Shown here piece by piece: positions 1 to 11,363 of a stretch of 64,000 nucleotides of DNA. The DNA lies in assembly GCA_032622095.1 (NCBI GenBank), contig CP136067.1:199292052-199356051 (forward strand). Direction: 5' to 3'. This DNA is from Siphonodentalium dalli (lineage: Eukaryota; Mollusca; Scaphopoda; Gadilida; Siphonodentaliidae). The notes below the pieces were generated by a model. The model was given only the letters and a program-made list of their open reading frames with translations, was not told where the DNA came from and ran no database searches. A program made the translations under genes and the position numbers. How positions within the stretch are numbered: the first letter of the stretch is position 1; each line of letters begins with the position of its first letter.

Positions 1-1201
1 CCCGCAGACTGTCATCATACGGATTACTTCTCATATCGCGAATAGCTCTGTCTAAGTCATTTTTAAGACATTTACATCCATTATCAAACCACATTCTTTT
101 ACGTTTATTTTTCATTTTATTATTTCGAATAAGCTTACATGCGTCTAAATTTATCGCTTCAATAACAGACATAAAATAATTCGTCGCAGACTCAACGCCA
201 TTATCATCATTTCCATAGAATTTCATTTTAAAATCTGTTATTTGCTTCTGAATTTCGGGACGTTTAACAGAGGAAATAGCCCTTTGTTTGCTTGCTTCTG
301 TCCACTGAATTTTGAATCGCTGTTTAGAAAATTCATGTTTTCGTTTCTTTTCGCCGATTGCCTTTGTGCCATAAGTGAAATGTGCAGCCAGTTGACAATG
401 ATCAGAATACTCGCAGGGTAACTTAACACAAAAATAACTAACATCAGAAATATATCTGTCTGAGACGAGTATATAATCAACCACACTAGCGCCATTGTAT
501 TGGTAACTGGTAAAATGTCCTAAATTGTCACCAATGATACGACCGTTCAATATTCGGATACCGGTTTTAATGCAAAATGATAGTAACTGGTTACCAAAAG
601 AATTGACCTTCGAGTCCATATTAACCCTTTCTCGTGATGTATCTATAGTATAGCTATCCGGCAGTGGTATGTGTTTATCGTTGTCCCCCGCAACGTGGTC
701 CAGCTTACTTCCGGTTCTGGCATTCAAATCACCGCCTACAATAATAAGATCTTCGCTCTGATATTCAATAAGACTCGTTTCAATTTCACCAAATATATTT
801 TCATCTATTTCTCTTGATTCCCAGTAACTAGAATTTATTGGAGGTAAGTAGCAAGACACAAATACTATTGATTTACCGTTCAACTTGAATAATTCGCCAT
901 GAAACTCCACAAATATGGCTAACTCCCCAATCAATTGAATTTTTTTGACAAAGCGCTTATATTTCTTACGAAAATAGAATGCAATGCCTCCACGCCCGCC
1001 AGTTTGGCGAGTAAGTTGAACAGACTCATATCCCGGGATATCGATGTCATTCTTATCTTGATGCCATGTTTCAATTAGTGTTAAGAAGTCATACTTTGTC
1101 AACTTATTTTTGAAATCACCGTCTAACGACTTGAATCCTTGCACATTCCATACGGAATAGGACACCTCGTTCATTTGGTGCGTATCAATTGATTGTGTCA
1201 T
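1..1201 (-). CDS. LINE ORF2 N-terminus with APE-type endonuclease (partial, runs off left edge)
   Basis: A minus-strand frame reads without a stop from ATG at 1201 to the window edge (400 codons). The first in-frame stop upstream is at 1271-1273, and 1201 is the first ATG after it. The endonuclease/exonuclease/phosphatase fold is recognisable in order: WNVQGF (N19), ETW (E44), SCYLPP (Y118), GGDLNARTG (D158, N160), SVVDYILVS (D242) and SDH (266-268). These are the metal-binding and catalytic residues of APE-type nucleases, which nick target DNA for non-LTR retrotransposition. The reverse transcriptase should follow to the left, outside the window. The clade is not determined. The intact frame suggests a fairly young copy. 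It lies antisense to the DHRS11-like gene. Confidence 0.9.
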   Translation of the reverse strand, partial: MTQSIDTHQMNEVSYSVWNVQGFKSLDGDFKNKLTKYDFLTLIETWHQDKNDIDIPGYESVQLTRQTGGRGGIAFYFRKKYKRFVKKIQLIGELAIFVEFHGELFKLNGKSIVFVSCYLPPINSSYWESREIDENIFGEIETSLIEYQSEDLIIVGGDLNARTGSKLDHVAGDNDKHIPLPDSYTIDTSRERVNMDSKVNSFGNQLLSFCIKTGIRILNGRIIGDNLGHFTSYQYNGASVVDYILVSDRYISDVSYFCVKLPCEYSDHCQLAAHFTYGTKAIGEKKRKHEFSKQRFKIQWTEASKQRAISSVKRPEIQKQITDFKMKFYGNDDNGVESATNYFMSVIEAINLDACKLIRNNKMKNKRKRMWFDNGCKCLKNDLDRAIRDMRSNPYDDSLR

Positions 1202-1305
1202 TTTAAATATATTGGTTACTACTGCCGAAGTTGAAATAGCGACTGAATAAGAGAATGAATAATTTCGGAATTAAACATTCGGAAGCTCGATTAATATAAA
1301 ACAAT

Positions 1306-4300
1306 ATATACAGAGATGGGTTCCGCCGCGGGGTGGTTGGGATGGGTTCGTGATATGTTAAACCGATTGGTATACACAGATGGACTCCGCCGCGGGATGG
1401 TTGGGAGGTTGTGTCGTGATATGTTACACTGATTGGTATACAGAGATGGGTTCCGCCGGGGGTGGTTGAGAGGGGTTCGTGATATGTTACACTGATTGGT
1501 ATACAGAGATGGATTCCGCCGCGGGATGGTTGGGAGGGGTTCGTGATATGTTACACCGATTGGTAAACAGAGATGGGTTCCGCCGGGGGTGGTTGAGAGG
1601 GGTTCGTGATATGTTACACTGATTGGTATACAGAGATGGATTCCGCCGCGGGATGGTTGGGAGGTTGTGTCGTGATATGTTACACTGATTGGTATACAGA
1701 GATGGGTTCCGCCGCGGGATGGTTTGGAGGGGTTCGTTATATGTTACACCGATTGGTAAACAGAGATGTGTTCCGCCGCGGGATGGTTGGAGGGGTTCGT
1801 GAAATGTTACAACGATTGGTATACACAGATGGGTTCCGCCGCGGGATGGTTGGGAGGTTGTGTCGTGATATGATACACTGATTGGTATACACAGATGGGT
1901 TCCGCCGCGGGGTGGTTGGGAGGTTGTGACGTGAAATGTTACAACCATTGGTATACACAGATGGGTTCCGCCGCGGGGTGGTTGGGAGGTTGTGTCGAGA
2001 TATGTTACACTGATTGGTATACACAGATGGACTCCGCCGCGGGATGGTTGGGAGGTTGTGTCGTGATATGTTACACTGATTGGTATACAGAGATGGGTTC
2101 CGCCGCGGGATGGTTGGGAGGGGTTCGTGATATGTTACGCTGATTGGTATACAGAGATGGGTTCCGCCGCGGGATGGTTGGAGCGGTTCGTGATATGTTA
2201 CACCGATTGGTAAACAGAGATGGGTTCCGCCGCGGGATGGTTGGAGGGGTTCGTGAAACGTTACACCGATTGGTATACGCAGATGGGTTCCGCCGCGGGA
2301 TGGTTGGAGGGGTTCGTGATATGTTACACCGATTGATATACACAGATGGGTTCCGCCGCGGGAGATGGTTGGGAGGTTGTGTCGTGATATGTTACACTGA
2401 TTGGTATACACAGATGGGTTCCGCCGCGGGATGGTTGGGAGGGGTTCGTGATATGTTACACTGATTGGTATACACAGATGGGTTCCGCCGCGGGATGGTT
2501 ATGTCGTGATATGTTTCACTGATTGGTATACAGAGATGGGTTCCTCCGCGTGATAGTTCAGAGAGGTTCGTGATATGTTACACCGATTGATATACACAGA
2601 TGGGTTCCGTCGCGGAATGGTTGGGAGGGGTTCGTGATATGTTACACTGATTGGTATACAGAGATGGGTTCCGCCGCGGGATGGTTGGGAGGGGTTCGTG
2701 ATATGTTACACCGATTGATATACACAGATGGGTTCCTCCGCGGAATGGTTGGGAGGGGTTCGTATTATGTTACACCGATTGTTATACACAGATGGGTTCG
2801 GCCGCGGGATGGTTGGGAGGTTGTGTCGTGATGTGTTACACCGATTGGTATACACAGATGGTTTCCACCGCGGGATGGTTGGGAGGTTGTGTCGTGATAT
2901 GTTACACCGATTGGTATACAGAGATGGGTTCCGCCGCGGGATGGTTGGGAGGGGTTCGTGATATGTTATACCGATTGTTATACACAGATGGGTTCCGCCG
3001 CGGGATGGTTGGGAGGGGTTCGTGATATATTACACCAATTGGTATACACAGATGGGTTCCGCCGCGGGATGGTTGGGAGGGGTTCGTGATATATTACACC
3101 GATTGGTATACAGAGATGGGTACCGCAGCGGGATGGTTGGAAGGTTATGTCGTGATATGTTACACCGATTGGTATACAGAGATGGGTTCCGCCGCGGGAT
3201 GGTTGGGAGGTTGTGTCGTGATATGTTACACCGATTGGTATACAGAGATGCGTTCCGCCGCGGGATGGTTGGGAGGTTATGTCGTGATATGTTACACCGA
3301 TTGGTATACACAGATGGGTTCCACAGCGGGATGGTGAGAGGGGTTCGTGATATGTTATACCGATTGTTATACACAGATGGGTTCCGCCGCGGGATGGTTG
3401 GGAGGGGTTCGTGATATATTACACCAATTGGTATACACAGATGGGTTCCGCCGCGGGATGGTTGGGAGGGGTTCGTGATATATTACACCGATTGGTATAC
3501 AGAGATGGGTACCGCAGCGGGATGGTTGGGAGGTTGTGTCGTGATATGTTACACCGATTGGTATACAGAGATGGGTTCCGCCGCGGGATGGTTGGGAGGT
3601 TGTGTCGTGATATGTTACACCGATTGGTATACAGAGATGGGTTCCGCCGCGGGATGGTTGGGAGGGGTTCGTGATATGTTACACCGATTGGTTTACAGAG
3701 ATGGGTACCGCAGCGGGATGGTTGGGAGGTTGTGTCGTGATATGTTACACCGATTGGTACACAGAGATGGGTACCGCAGCGGGATGGTTGGGAGGTTGTG
3801 TCGTGATATGTTACACCGATTGGTATACACAGATGGGTTCCACAGCGGGATGGTTGGGAGGGATTCGTTATATGTTACACCGATAGGTATACACAGATGG
3901 GTTCCGCCGCGGGATGGTTGGGAGGTTATGTCGTGATGTGTTACACCGATTGGTATACAGAGATGGGTTCCGCCGCGGTATGGTTGGGAGGGGTTCGTGA
4001 TATGTTACACTGATTGGTATACAGAGATGGTTTCCGCCGCGGGATGGTTGTGTCGTGATATGTTACACTGATTGGTATACAGAGATGGGTTCCGCCGCGG
4101 GATGGTTGGGAGGGGTTCGTGATATGTTACACCGATTGGTATACACAGATGGGTTCCGCCGCGGGATGGTTGGAAGGTTGTGTCGTGATGTGTTACACCG
4201 ATTGGTATACAGAGATGGGTTCCGCCGCGGGATGGTTGGGAGGGGTTCGTGATATGTTACACTGATTGGTATACACAGATGGGTTCCGTCGCGGGATGGT

Positions 4301-5939
4301 TGGGAGGTTGTGTCGTGATGTGTTACACCGATTGGTATACAGAGATGGGTTCCGCCGCGGAATGGTTCGGAGGGGTTCGTGATATGTTACACCGATTGGT
4401 ATACACAGATGGGTTCCACCGCGGGATGGTTGGGAGGGGTTCGTGATATGTTACGCTGATTGATATACACAGATGGGTTCCGCCGCGGTATGGTTGGGAG
4501 GGGTTCGTGATATGTTTCACCGATTGGTATACAGAGATGGGTTCCGCCGCGGGATGGTTGGGAGGGGTTCGTGATGTGTTACACCGATTGGTATACAGAG
4601 ATGGGTTCCGCCGCGGGATGGTTGGGAGGGGTTCGTGATATGTTACACCGATTGGTATACAGAGATGGGTCCCGCCGCGGGATGGTTGGGAAGGGTTCGT
4701 GATATGTTACGCTGATTGGTATACAGAGATGGGTTCCGCCGCGGGATGGTTGGGAGGTTGTGTCGTGATATGTTACACTGATTGGTATACACAGATGGGT
4801 TCCGCCGCGGGGTGGTTGGGAGGTTGTGTCGTGATATGTTACGCTGATTGGTATACAGAGATGGGTTCCGCCGCGGGATGGTTGGGAGGTTGTGTCGTGA
4901 TATGTTACACTGATTGGTATACACAGATGGGTTCCGCGGCGGGGTGGTTGGGATGTTGTGTCGTGATATGTTACACTGATTGATATACACAGATGGGTTC
5001 CGTCGCGGGATGGTTGGGAGGGGTTCGTGATATGTTACACCGATTGGTATACAGAGATGGGTTCCGGCGCGGGGTGGTTGGGAGGGGTTCGTGATATGTT
5101 ACACTGATTGTTATACACAGATGGGTTCCGCCGCGGGATGGTTGGGAGGTCGTGTCTTGATATGTTACACTGATTGATATACACAGATGGGTTCCGCCGC
5201 GGGATGGTTGGGAGGTTGTGTCGTGATATGTTGCACCGATTGGTATACACAGATGGGTTCCGCCGCGGGGTGGTTGGGAGGGGTTCGTGATATGTTACAC
5301 TGTTTCGCTTATTGGTATACAGAGATGGGTTCCACCGCGGGATGGTTGGGAGGTTGTGTCGTGATATGTTACACTGATTGGTATACAGAGATGGGTTCCG
5401 CCGCGGGATGGTTGGGAGTGGTTCGTGATATGTTACACCGATTGGTATACGGAGATGGGTTCCGCCGGGGGATGGTTGGGAGGGGTTCGTGATATGTTAC
5501 ACTGATTGGTATACAGAGATGGTTTCCGCCGCGGGATGGTTGGGAGGGGTTCGTGATATGTTACACCGATTGGTATACATAGATGGGTATCACCACGGGA
5601 TGGTTTGGAGGGGTTCGTGATATGTTACACCGATTGGTATACACAGATGGGTTCCGCCGCGGGATGGTTGGGGGGGTTCGTGATATGTTACACCGATTGG
5701 TATACAGAGATGGGTTCCGCCGCGGGATGGTTGGGAGGGGTTCGTGATATGTTACACCGATTGGTATACAGAGATGGGGTCCGCCGCTGAATGGTTGAAA
5801 TGTTGTGTCGTGATATGTTACACTGATTGGTACACAGAGATGGGTTCCGCCGCGGGATGGTTGTGAGGGGTTCGTGATATGTTACACTGATTGGTATACA
5901 CAGATGGGTTCCGCCGCGGGATGCTTGGGAGGGGTTCGC
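1306..5939. repeat. 64/66-bp minisatellite, about 71 units
   Basis: Units share a GATTGGTATACA start, a CCGCCGCGG core and a GTGATATGTTACAC end. Two forms interleave: a 64-bp unit with GAGGGGTTCG and a 66-bp unit with GAGGTTGTGTCG. CAGAGATGG and CACAGATGG are further variants. A block of about 390 bp starting near 2964 recurs near 3353, so multi-unit blocks have been copied. Open frames on both strands are by-products of the period. The array lies between the 5' end of the LINE ORF and a MITE. Confidence 0.95.
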
Positions 5940-5970
5940 ATCCTTATTCTTGTGAAAAATCTTCAATAAT

Positions 5971-6486
5971 CGGGGGGGACTTTTTTCCGGGCATGTATGC
6001 TGGGGTGGGTGGGTGATCGATGGGACCAACAAACAATTTTTTCCGCAACTCAAAAATTAATTTCCTGCAAGTTTTTTTTACTGTTTTTGCGATGAGTTTG
6101 GCTTAAAACACCTTAGAATAAAAAATAAATAATGTAATTCGAACTGCTAAACTGACTGCAGACAGTTATCGTGTTGTGTTGTGTTGCAAATTTGTGAATC
6201 CAAGATGGCCGCTGGCAGCCATGTTTTTTTGGCCGAATGACCCCAAAATGACTCGTTCCTATTTACATGTCCATGACAAATAGTATGCACAGAAATTCAT
6301 ATACAGCTGTTTACAGTGAATTTCCCCCCGCAAATCTCTGTTTTAGTGTTAAAAGGGGGTGGGTGTCCAAAAAAATGGTCCGAAAAAACTGCCGAAAACG
6401 GAAAATATTTTGGACGCGGGGGTCCAACAAGGGTCGAAAAGTAAAATTCAGCAGACGTGCCTGAAAAAAATTTCCGAGAGTGCCTT
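5971..6486 (-). mobile_element. CAGGG-type MITE, copy 1 (decayed ends)
   Basis: It aligns in reverse orientation to the copies at 25423-25973 and 46019-46594 and in the same orientation as 57152-57719. It starts with a poly-G run followed by CTTTTTTCCGGGCATGTATG. It ends in the inverted GCAGACGTGCCTGAAAAAAA. AATCTTCAA occurs just outside both ends (5958-5966 and 6487-6495) but does not abut the left end cleanly. It has no coding capacity. Confidence 0.8.
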
Positions 6487-6947
6487 AATCTTCAAGTCCA
6501 ATAAGTCACTCAGTATTTAAGCGTAATATCAGTCACTCATTATTTAATCCTGATATCACTTCATGCGATCACATATAATTTCCTCTTTCGTGTAACTAAT
6601 GATATAGTACCATTAATGCGTTATCCTATATATCTGATGACTGTTGGATGTGAACATTAAGCAAGTTGTGTCACTTTTATTTCATCAATCACTTAATACT
6701 TTCTTATATGTTCTGTCTATTTGTTTTCTTGTTTGTTTGTCTGTTTATCCAAATGACGCCACCTGTGAAGATGACTTGATTGTCAGTAAACTTATCTATC
6801 TATAACAAACTATCTTTATTATATACATAACAATAATACATTGGATTAATAATTATACTCGCATTGTCCATTCAGGTCATTCCTAACATAAATATATCAT
6901 TATTTCTAAAGTTATGAATATGAAATCCGCACATATCTACAGATAGG
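6487..6947. other. Unassigned AT-rich intronic sequence
   Basis: I see no coding frame or named repeat here, only AT-rich sequence with several TTTGTTTGTC-like runs near 6720. Confidence 0.5.
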
Positions 6948-7490
6948 GCAATAACGCGAAATTGTGTGACTCCCTTGCGCGCCATCTTGGATTACGTCAT
7001 GAATGCGACACTTATCACGTGGCAAACAACAGAAATTTTTGTAGGGCAGACATCATTATATAAGAAACATATAGCCACCAACAATCCGCATATGGGGGAG
7101 GGGGTCTACAGACAGCCCAAAAAATGCAGATTTAAAGGAAAATCTGCGTATTTTTTCAATTTTGGCGGCCATTTTTTTATATTTTGGCGGCCATCTTGGG
7201 CCTTGGCTAACAAAATTGATCTCATTCAATGCGCATATGTATATTTAACAGGATACAATTAATTACAACACCATATGTTAACAATTTGTTCTTCAATCGG
7301 CTTAATACTGGATATAGTGCAATAACGCGAAATTGGGTGACCCCCTTGGGCGCCATCTTGGATTACGTCATCAATGCGACACTTGTGAAGTGGCAAACAA
7401 TCGAAATTTTGTAGGGCAGACATCATTCTATACGAAAAATATAGCCATCAAAAATCCGCATAGGGGGAGGGGGGTCTACGGGCAGCCCAA
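6948..7490. repeat. Diverged direct repeat, 2 x about 172 bp, 371 bp apart
   Basis: 6948-7120 and 7319-7490 share the same order of blocks: GCAATAACGCGAAATTG, GCCATCTTGGATTACGTCAT, GTAGGGCAGACATCATT and GGGGGAGGGG. The spacer carries further GGCGGCCAT motifs (7165 and 7189). No protein frame is shared. It is probably part of an interspersed repeat. Confidence 0.8.
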
Positions 7491-7630
7491 GGTCTATATC
7501 TATCAGTTGGAATGTGTTCCCCGTGGTGGATTTAACTCCACTGGCACAAGTTTCAATCCATGCAACCTGTACGTGTATAACGTAGACTGCCAGAAACCCA
7601 CAGTCACCGACAACTGTCGAATATTTGCAG

Positions 7631-7825
7631 GAGCTGGCGAAAGAACATGATAACATAATCCCCATACAGTGTGACCTGCGAAAAGAGGAACAGATATTGG
7701 CAATGTTCGAGCGAATACGAGAAGAGACGGGCGGTCTGGATGTATGCATTAATAACGCGGGTGTGGTCTCTCAGCCGAGCTCTCTGTTGGAGGGAGACAC
7801 CGAGAAGTGGCGAGAAATATTCGAG
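7631..7825 (+). CDS. DHRS11: DHRS11-like SDR, first visible coding exon (65 codons)
   Basis: The exon runs from acceptor ATATTTGCAG to donor GAG|GTACAT, phase 0 at both ends, with 65 open codons. It encodes the second part of the Rossmann domain: a CDLRKEEQI segment (the conserved Asp that contacts the cofactor adenine in SDRs), then GGLDVCINNAG, with the diagnostic NNAG motif at residues 41-44 of the exon, and a KWREIFE end. The sequence matches what I know of DHRS11, an NADP(H)-dependent cytosolic ketosteroid/carbonyl reductase. The upstream exon with the TGxxxGIG motif was not found in the window. The acceptor has a weak polypyrimidine tract. Confidence 0.9.
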
Positions 7826-8231
7826 GTACATGTAACTAACCCTCTCTTTACTGAATGTATTCTGTCATAAAATAATAACAGTATGCCATGGAGTGAACTA
7901 TTATTCATATATAATTCCACGGTTGTTCATATATATATACTGCCGCACATTGTATACTGGGTGTGTTGTATCGGAGCGGGGCAAACCTAAGTGGCCAGCA
8001 CTTGTTCCCCTATCCTTATTGTCACATTTATTGTTTGGCAATAAAAATATGTTTAACTAACAAAAAAGAAAACTGACATTTCGCGGGTAAACAACAATTC
8101 CCAATATAACTATATTGGGCTGACTTAGATTTTAGCGCGAAAACTAAATATTAAAGCGATACCATTTGTTTACGAGGGATAGTGAAGTGCAGTTAAGATT
8201 AATTAGGGACTAATTAATTGTTAAAGAGTTA
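7826..8231. other. Intron sequence, nothing recognised
   Basis: It follows the splice donor and is AT-rich, with ATATATATA near 7930. I see no coding frame and no match to the other repeats in the window. Confidence 0.5.
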
Positions 8232-8236
8232 GTAAA

Positions 8237-8680
8237 GCTGCTTTCACATACGTGCGTGCGCGTATTGTTTAGCGGATGGTTTCGGTCTCCAATGTTATCA
8301 CTGGAGCTTTCACATACCGTCCGCAAAGATCGCGCTCCCGGACCCAAAACCTGTCCGCTTAGCGGATGCGTGAATGTTATTATGTGGGGATGTATGGCAT
8401 CTGGCACCATGTTATCTAATCTTAGGTCAATTGAAACAGGAACTAAATAATTTGTGATGAGAGATTTAGGTAAAAATATCGATTTAATGACATAGAATGC
8501 CATGATTATGGGGGAGTTATGCTGGTACAGTGGCTCTCGGCTCTTTCGCACTTTCTTTATATCGTCGCCGATGAAATGCAAAATCAACGAAAACTGTTCG
8601 CGAGACACACTGAAGTAACTGATGAACTTGTATTTGTCAGAATACAAATCTTTCACTATTAGATTAGCATAATCCAATTG
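8237..8680 (-). pseudogene. Harbinger/PIF-like transposase fragment (element 1, distal part)
   Basis: The minus frame from about 8677 reads YANLIVKDLYSDKYKFI..., then SREQFSLILHFIGDDI. It is clearly related to 10957-11334 (LIIADLYFDEQKFIAY, TREQFALILHFISGDI). The position and spacing fit the N-terminal half of Harbinger-type DDE transposases, but no catalytic triad is present. The left end carries GCTGCTTTCACATACGTG (8237), like the termini of the second element. The protein frame degrades into terminal sequence below about 8450. It is a relic interrupted by the minisatellite at its right. Confidence 0.6.
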
Positions 8681-10291
8681 TTCTCTTTATAATCCCATTG
8701 TTCTCTTTACATAATCCCATTGTTCTCTTTACATAATCCCATTGTTCTCTTTACATAATCACATTGTTCTCTTTACATAATCCCATTGTTCTCTTTACAT
8801 AATCCCATTGTTCTCTTTACATAATCCCATTGTTCTCTTTACATAATCCCATTGTTCTCTTTACATAATCCCATTGTTCTCTTTACATAATCCCATTGTT
8901 CTCTTTACATAATCCCATTGTTCTCTTTACATAATCCCATTGTTCTCTTTAAATAATCCCATTGTTCTCTTTACATAATCCCATTGTTCTCTTTACATAA
9001 TCCCATTGTTCTCTTTACATAATCCCATTGTTCTCTTTACATAATCCCATTGTTCTCTTTACATAATCCAATCGTTCTCTTTACATAATCCCATTGTTCT
9101 CTTTACATAATCCCATTGTTCTCTTTACATAATCCCATTGTTCTCTTTACATAATCCCAATGTTCTCTTTACATAATCCCATTGTTCTCTTTACATAATC
9201 CCATTGTTCTCTTTACATAATCCCATTGTTCTCTTTACATAATCCCATTGTTCTCTTTACATAATCCCATTGTTCTCTTTACATAATCCCATTGTTCTCT
9301 TTACATAATCCCATTGTTCTCTTTACATAATCCCATTGTTCTCTTTACATAATCCCATTGTTCTCTTTACATAATCCCATTGTTCTCTTTACATAATCCC
9401 ATTGTTCTCTTTACATAATCCCATTGTTCTCTTTACATAATCCCATTGTTCTCTTTACATAATCCCATTGTTCTCTTTACATAATCCCATTGTTCTCTTT
9501 ACATAATCCCATTGTTCTCTTTACATAATCCCATTGTTCTCTTTACATAATCCCATTGTTCTCTTTACATAATCCCATTGTTCTCTTTACATAATCCCAT
9601 TGTTCTCTTTACATAATCCCATTGTTCTCTTTAAATAATCCCATTGTTCTCTTTACATAATCCCATTGTTCTCTTTACATAATCCCATTGTTCTCTTTAC
9701 ATAATCCCATTGTTCTCTTTACATAATCCCATTGTTCTCTTTACATAATCCAATCGTTCTCTTTACATAATCCCATTGTTCTCTTTACATAATCCCATTG
9801 TTCTCTTTACATAATCCCATTGTTCTCTTTACATAATCCCAATGTTCTCTTTACATAATCCCATTGTTCTCTTTACATAATCCCATTGTTCTCTTTACAT
9901 AATCCCATTGTTCTCTTTACATAATCCCATTGTTCTCTTTACATAATCCCATTGTTCTCTTTACATAATCCCATTGTTCTCTTTACATAATCCCATTGTT
10001 CTCTTTACATAATCCCATTGTTCTCTTTACATAATCCCATTGTTCTCTTTACATAATCCCATTGTTCTCTTTACATAATCCCATTGTTCTCTTTACATAA
10101 TCCCATTGTTCTCTTTACATAATCCCATTGTTCTCTTTACATAATCCCATTGTTCTCTTTACATAATCCCATTGTTCTCTTTACATAATCCCATTGTTCT
10201 CTTTACATAATCCCATTGTTCTCTTTACATAATCCCATTGTTCTCTTTACATAATCCCATTGTTCTCTTTACATAATCCAATCGTTCTCTT
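8669..10291. repeat. 22-bp minisatellite, about 73 units
   Basis: The unit is ATAATCCCATTGTTCTCTTT plus AC and is very homogeneous. Rare variants occur twice at a constant 682-bp offset (31 units): the AAATAATC form near 8950 and 9632, CAATCG at 9069 and 9751, and CCCAATG at 9156 and 9838. A 31-unit block has therefore been duplicated. The array lies inside a decayed transposase gene. Confidence 0.97.
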
Positions 10292-10298
10292 TTTTTCA

Positions 10299-10585
10299 AG
10301 GGGGCTGGGAGGGCTGCACCCCCAAATTGGAGATATTTTTGATCAAATTCTGGCAATTTTCGGGCAAACGGAATGATATTTCAGGGGAAAATTTGTGGTG
10401 GCAAATTAGTAAATTACAGTATTGTTCATATACGAATAATTTATAATTTAAATCTATTTTGTTATATTTCTGTGCATATAGAAGGTATATTCTACAAAAA
10501 CTGTGATACAACCGTGAATATATCATGTATAAAACATTCGGGGAAAAAGTCTCACCCCCCCCCCCCCCCCCCCCCTCCCCACCCT
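10299..10585. mobile_element. Possible CAGGG-type MITE with poly-C end
   Basis: It starts CAAGGGGGCTGGGAGGG and ends in a long C run closing with CCCCACCCTG, so the ends are imperfect G-rich/C-rich inverted repeats. It sits between the minisatellite and the N-terminal transposase fragment. No target duplication is visible, and the left flank may have been altered by array expansion. Confidence 0.4.
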
Positions 10586-10734
10586 GTAATGCTATGCGTG
10601 CTCCCAAAATCGTTTTGGTGTCCTATATGTCTTCTTTTGTTGTAGATGTAGAAAGCAATCATGAAAACATCCTCTTCGTCGGAGAATTTTAGCCCGAAAG
10701 GACTATATGTACACATAAATATTTCTTCGCGCAT
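10586..10734 (-). pseudogene. Harbinger-like transposase N-terminal fragment (element 1, proximal part)
   Basis: The minus frame from 10734 contains FSDEEDVFMIAFYIYNKRR, which parallels SSDDEDIFLFSLVHWHNERK at the start of the transposase fragment at 10957-11334. Together with 8454-8677 it makes one transposase N-terminus, now split by about 1.9 kb of minisatellite and a C-rich insertion. Confidence 0.55.
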
Positions 10735-10781
10735 CCGCTAACGGACGCTAGTAAACGGACCTATAACCTATGTCCGCCTAA

Positions 10782-11363
10782 AGCCGCTTTCACACATGTC
10801 CGTTTCTCCGATGCGTTTCCTTGCGTTTCTAATATGTTAACGCATCCGGAAAACGCATCGGTCGAAACAGTGATAATATCACTGGGTCTTTCACACATGT
10901 GCGTTTGCCGGATGCGTTTCTTTTTTTCATGTCTCGGACTTGAAATGCTGCGTTTCTCAAAAAGAAACGCACACCGGACCCTTTTTGTCATTAACTATAT
11001 GATATGAGCCAACATACTTTAAACAGATGGCAAGCCTCTGTTTGGGGCAAATAACTTCCCTCATCCTGTTCCTCTTGGTGATATCTCCTGATATAAAATG
11101 GAGAATTAAAGCAAACTGCTCTCGTGTCACACGCACATAGGCTATAAACTTCTGCTCGTCGAAGTACAGATCGGCAATGATAAGGTTCACAAACACCCCT
11201 TTCTCCTTGCGCCTCTTCACTATAGGATGTTCACGAAAACGACGTGGTCGTCTTTTTCTTTCGTTGTGCCAATGCACCAACGAGAACAGAAATATATCCT
11301 CATCGTCTGAAGATTCCGCATCCGTAAATCGCATGCGTTAAGCGGACGTAAGTGAAAGCAGCA
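10782..11363 (-). mobile_element. Truncated Harbinger-like element 2
   Basis: The left end AGCCGCTTTCACACATGTCC and the right end, read on the minus strand, TGCTGCTTTCACTTACGTCC, are inverted repeats. A second terminal-like block (CTTTCACACATGTGCG) lies about 110 bp inside the left end. TAA/TTA trinucleotides flank the ends, which is compatible with, but does not prove, the Harbinger TWA target preference. At about 580 bp it is an internally deleted element. Confidence 0.6.
10957..11334 (-). pseudogene. Harbinger-like transposase N-terminal half
   Basis: A 125-codon frame starts MRFTDAESSDDEDIFLF. It continues with an arginine/lysine-rich stretch, then a helical block (LIIADLYFDEQKFIAY, TREQFALILHFI), ending near ICPKQRLAICLKYV. 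This resembles the region preceding the DDE nuclease of PIF/Harbinger transposases. The frame ends before any catalytic domain, so it cannot encode an active transposase. The assignment rests on pattern recognition and on the TIR context. Confidence 0.55.

Noticed and set aside
238-495. 85-codon minus frame in the endonuclease region
   Set aside because: It is a shadow in another frame of the 400-codon endonuclease ORF, which covers the whole of 1-1201.
1487-5790. Many Trp/Gly-rich and Arg-rich frames at 1.5-5.8 kb
   Set aside because: They are period artefacts of the 64/66-bp minisatellite, present on both strands.
6100-7630. Search for the first DHRS11 exon (TGxxxGIG)
   Set aside because: No frame encoding the cofactor-binding motif with a suitable donor was seen here or elsewhere upstream. 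It is taken to lie outside the window.
8669-10291. CRISPR array
   Set aside because: Units are contiguous 22-bp repeats without unique spacers, and the window is eukaryotic.
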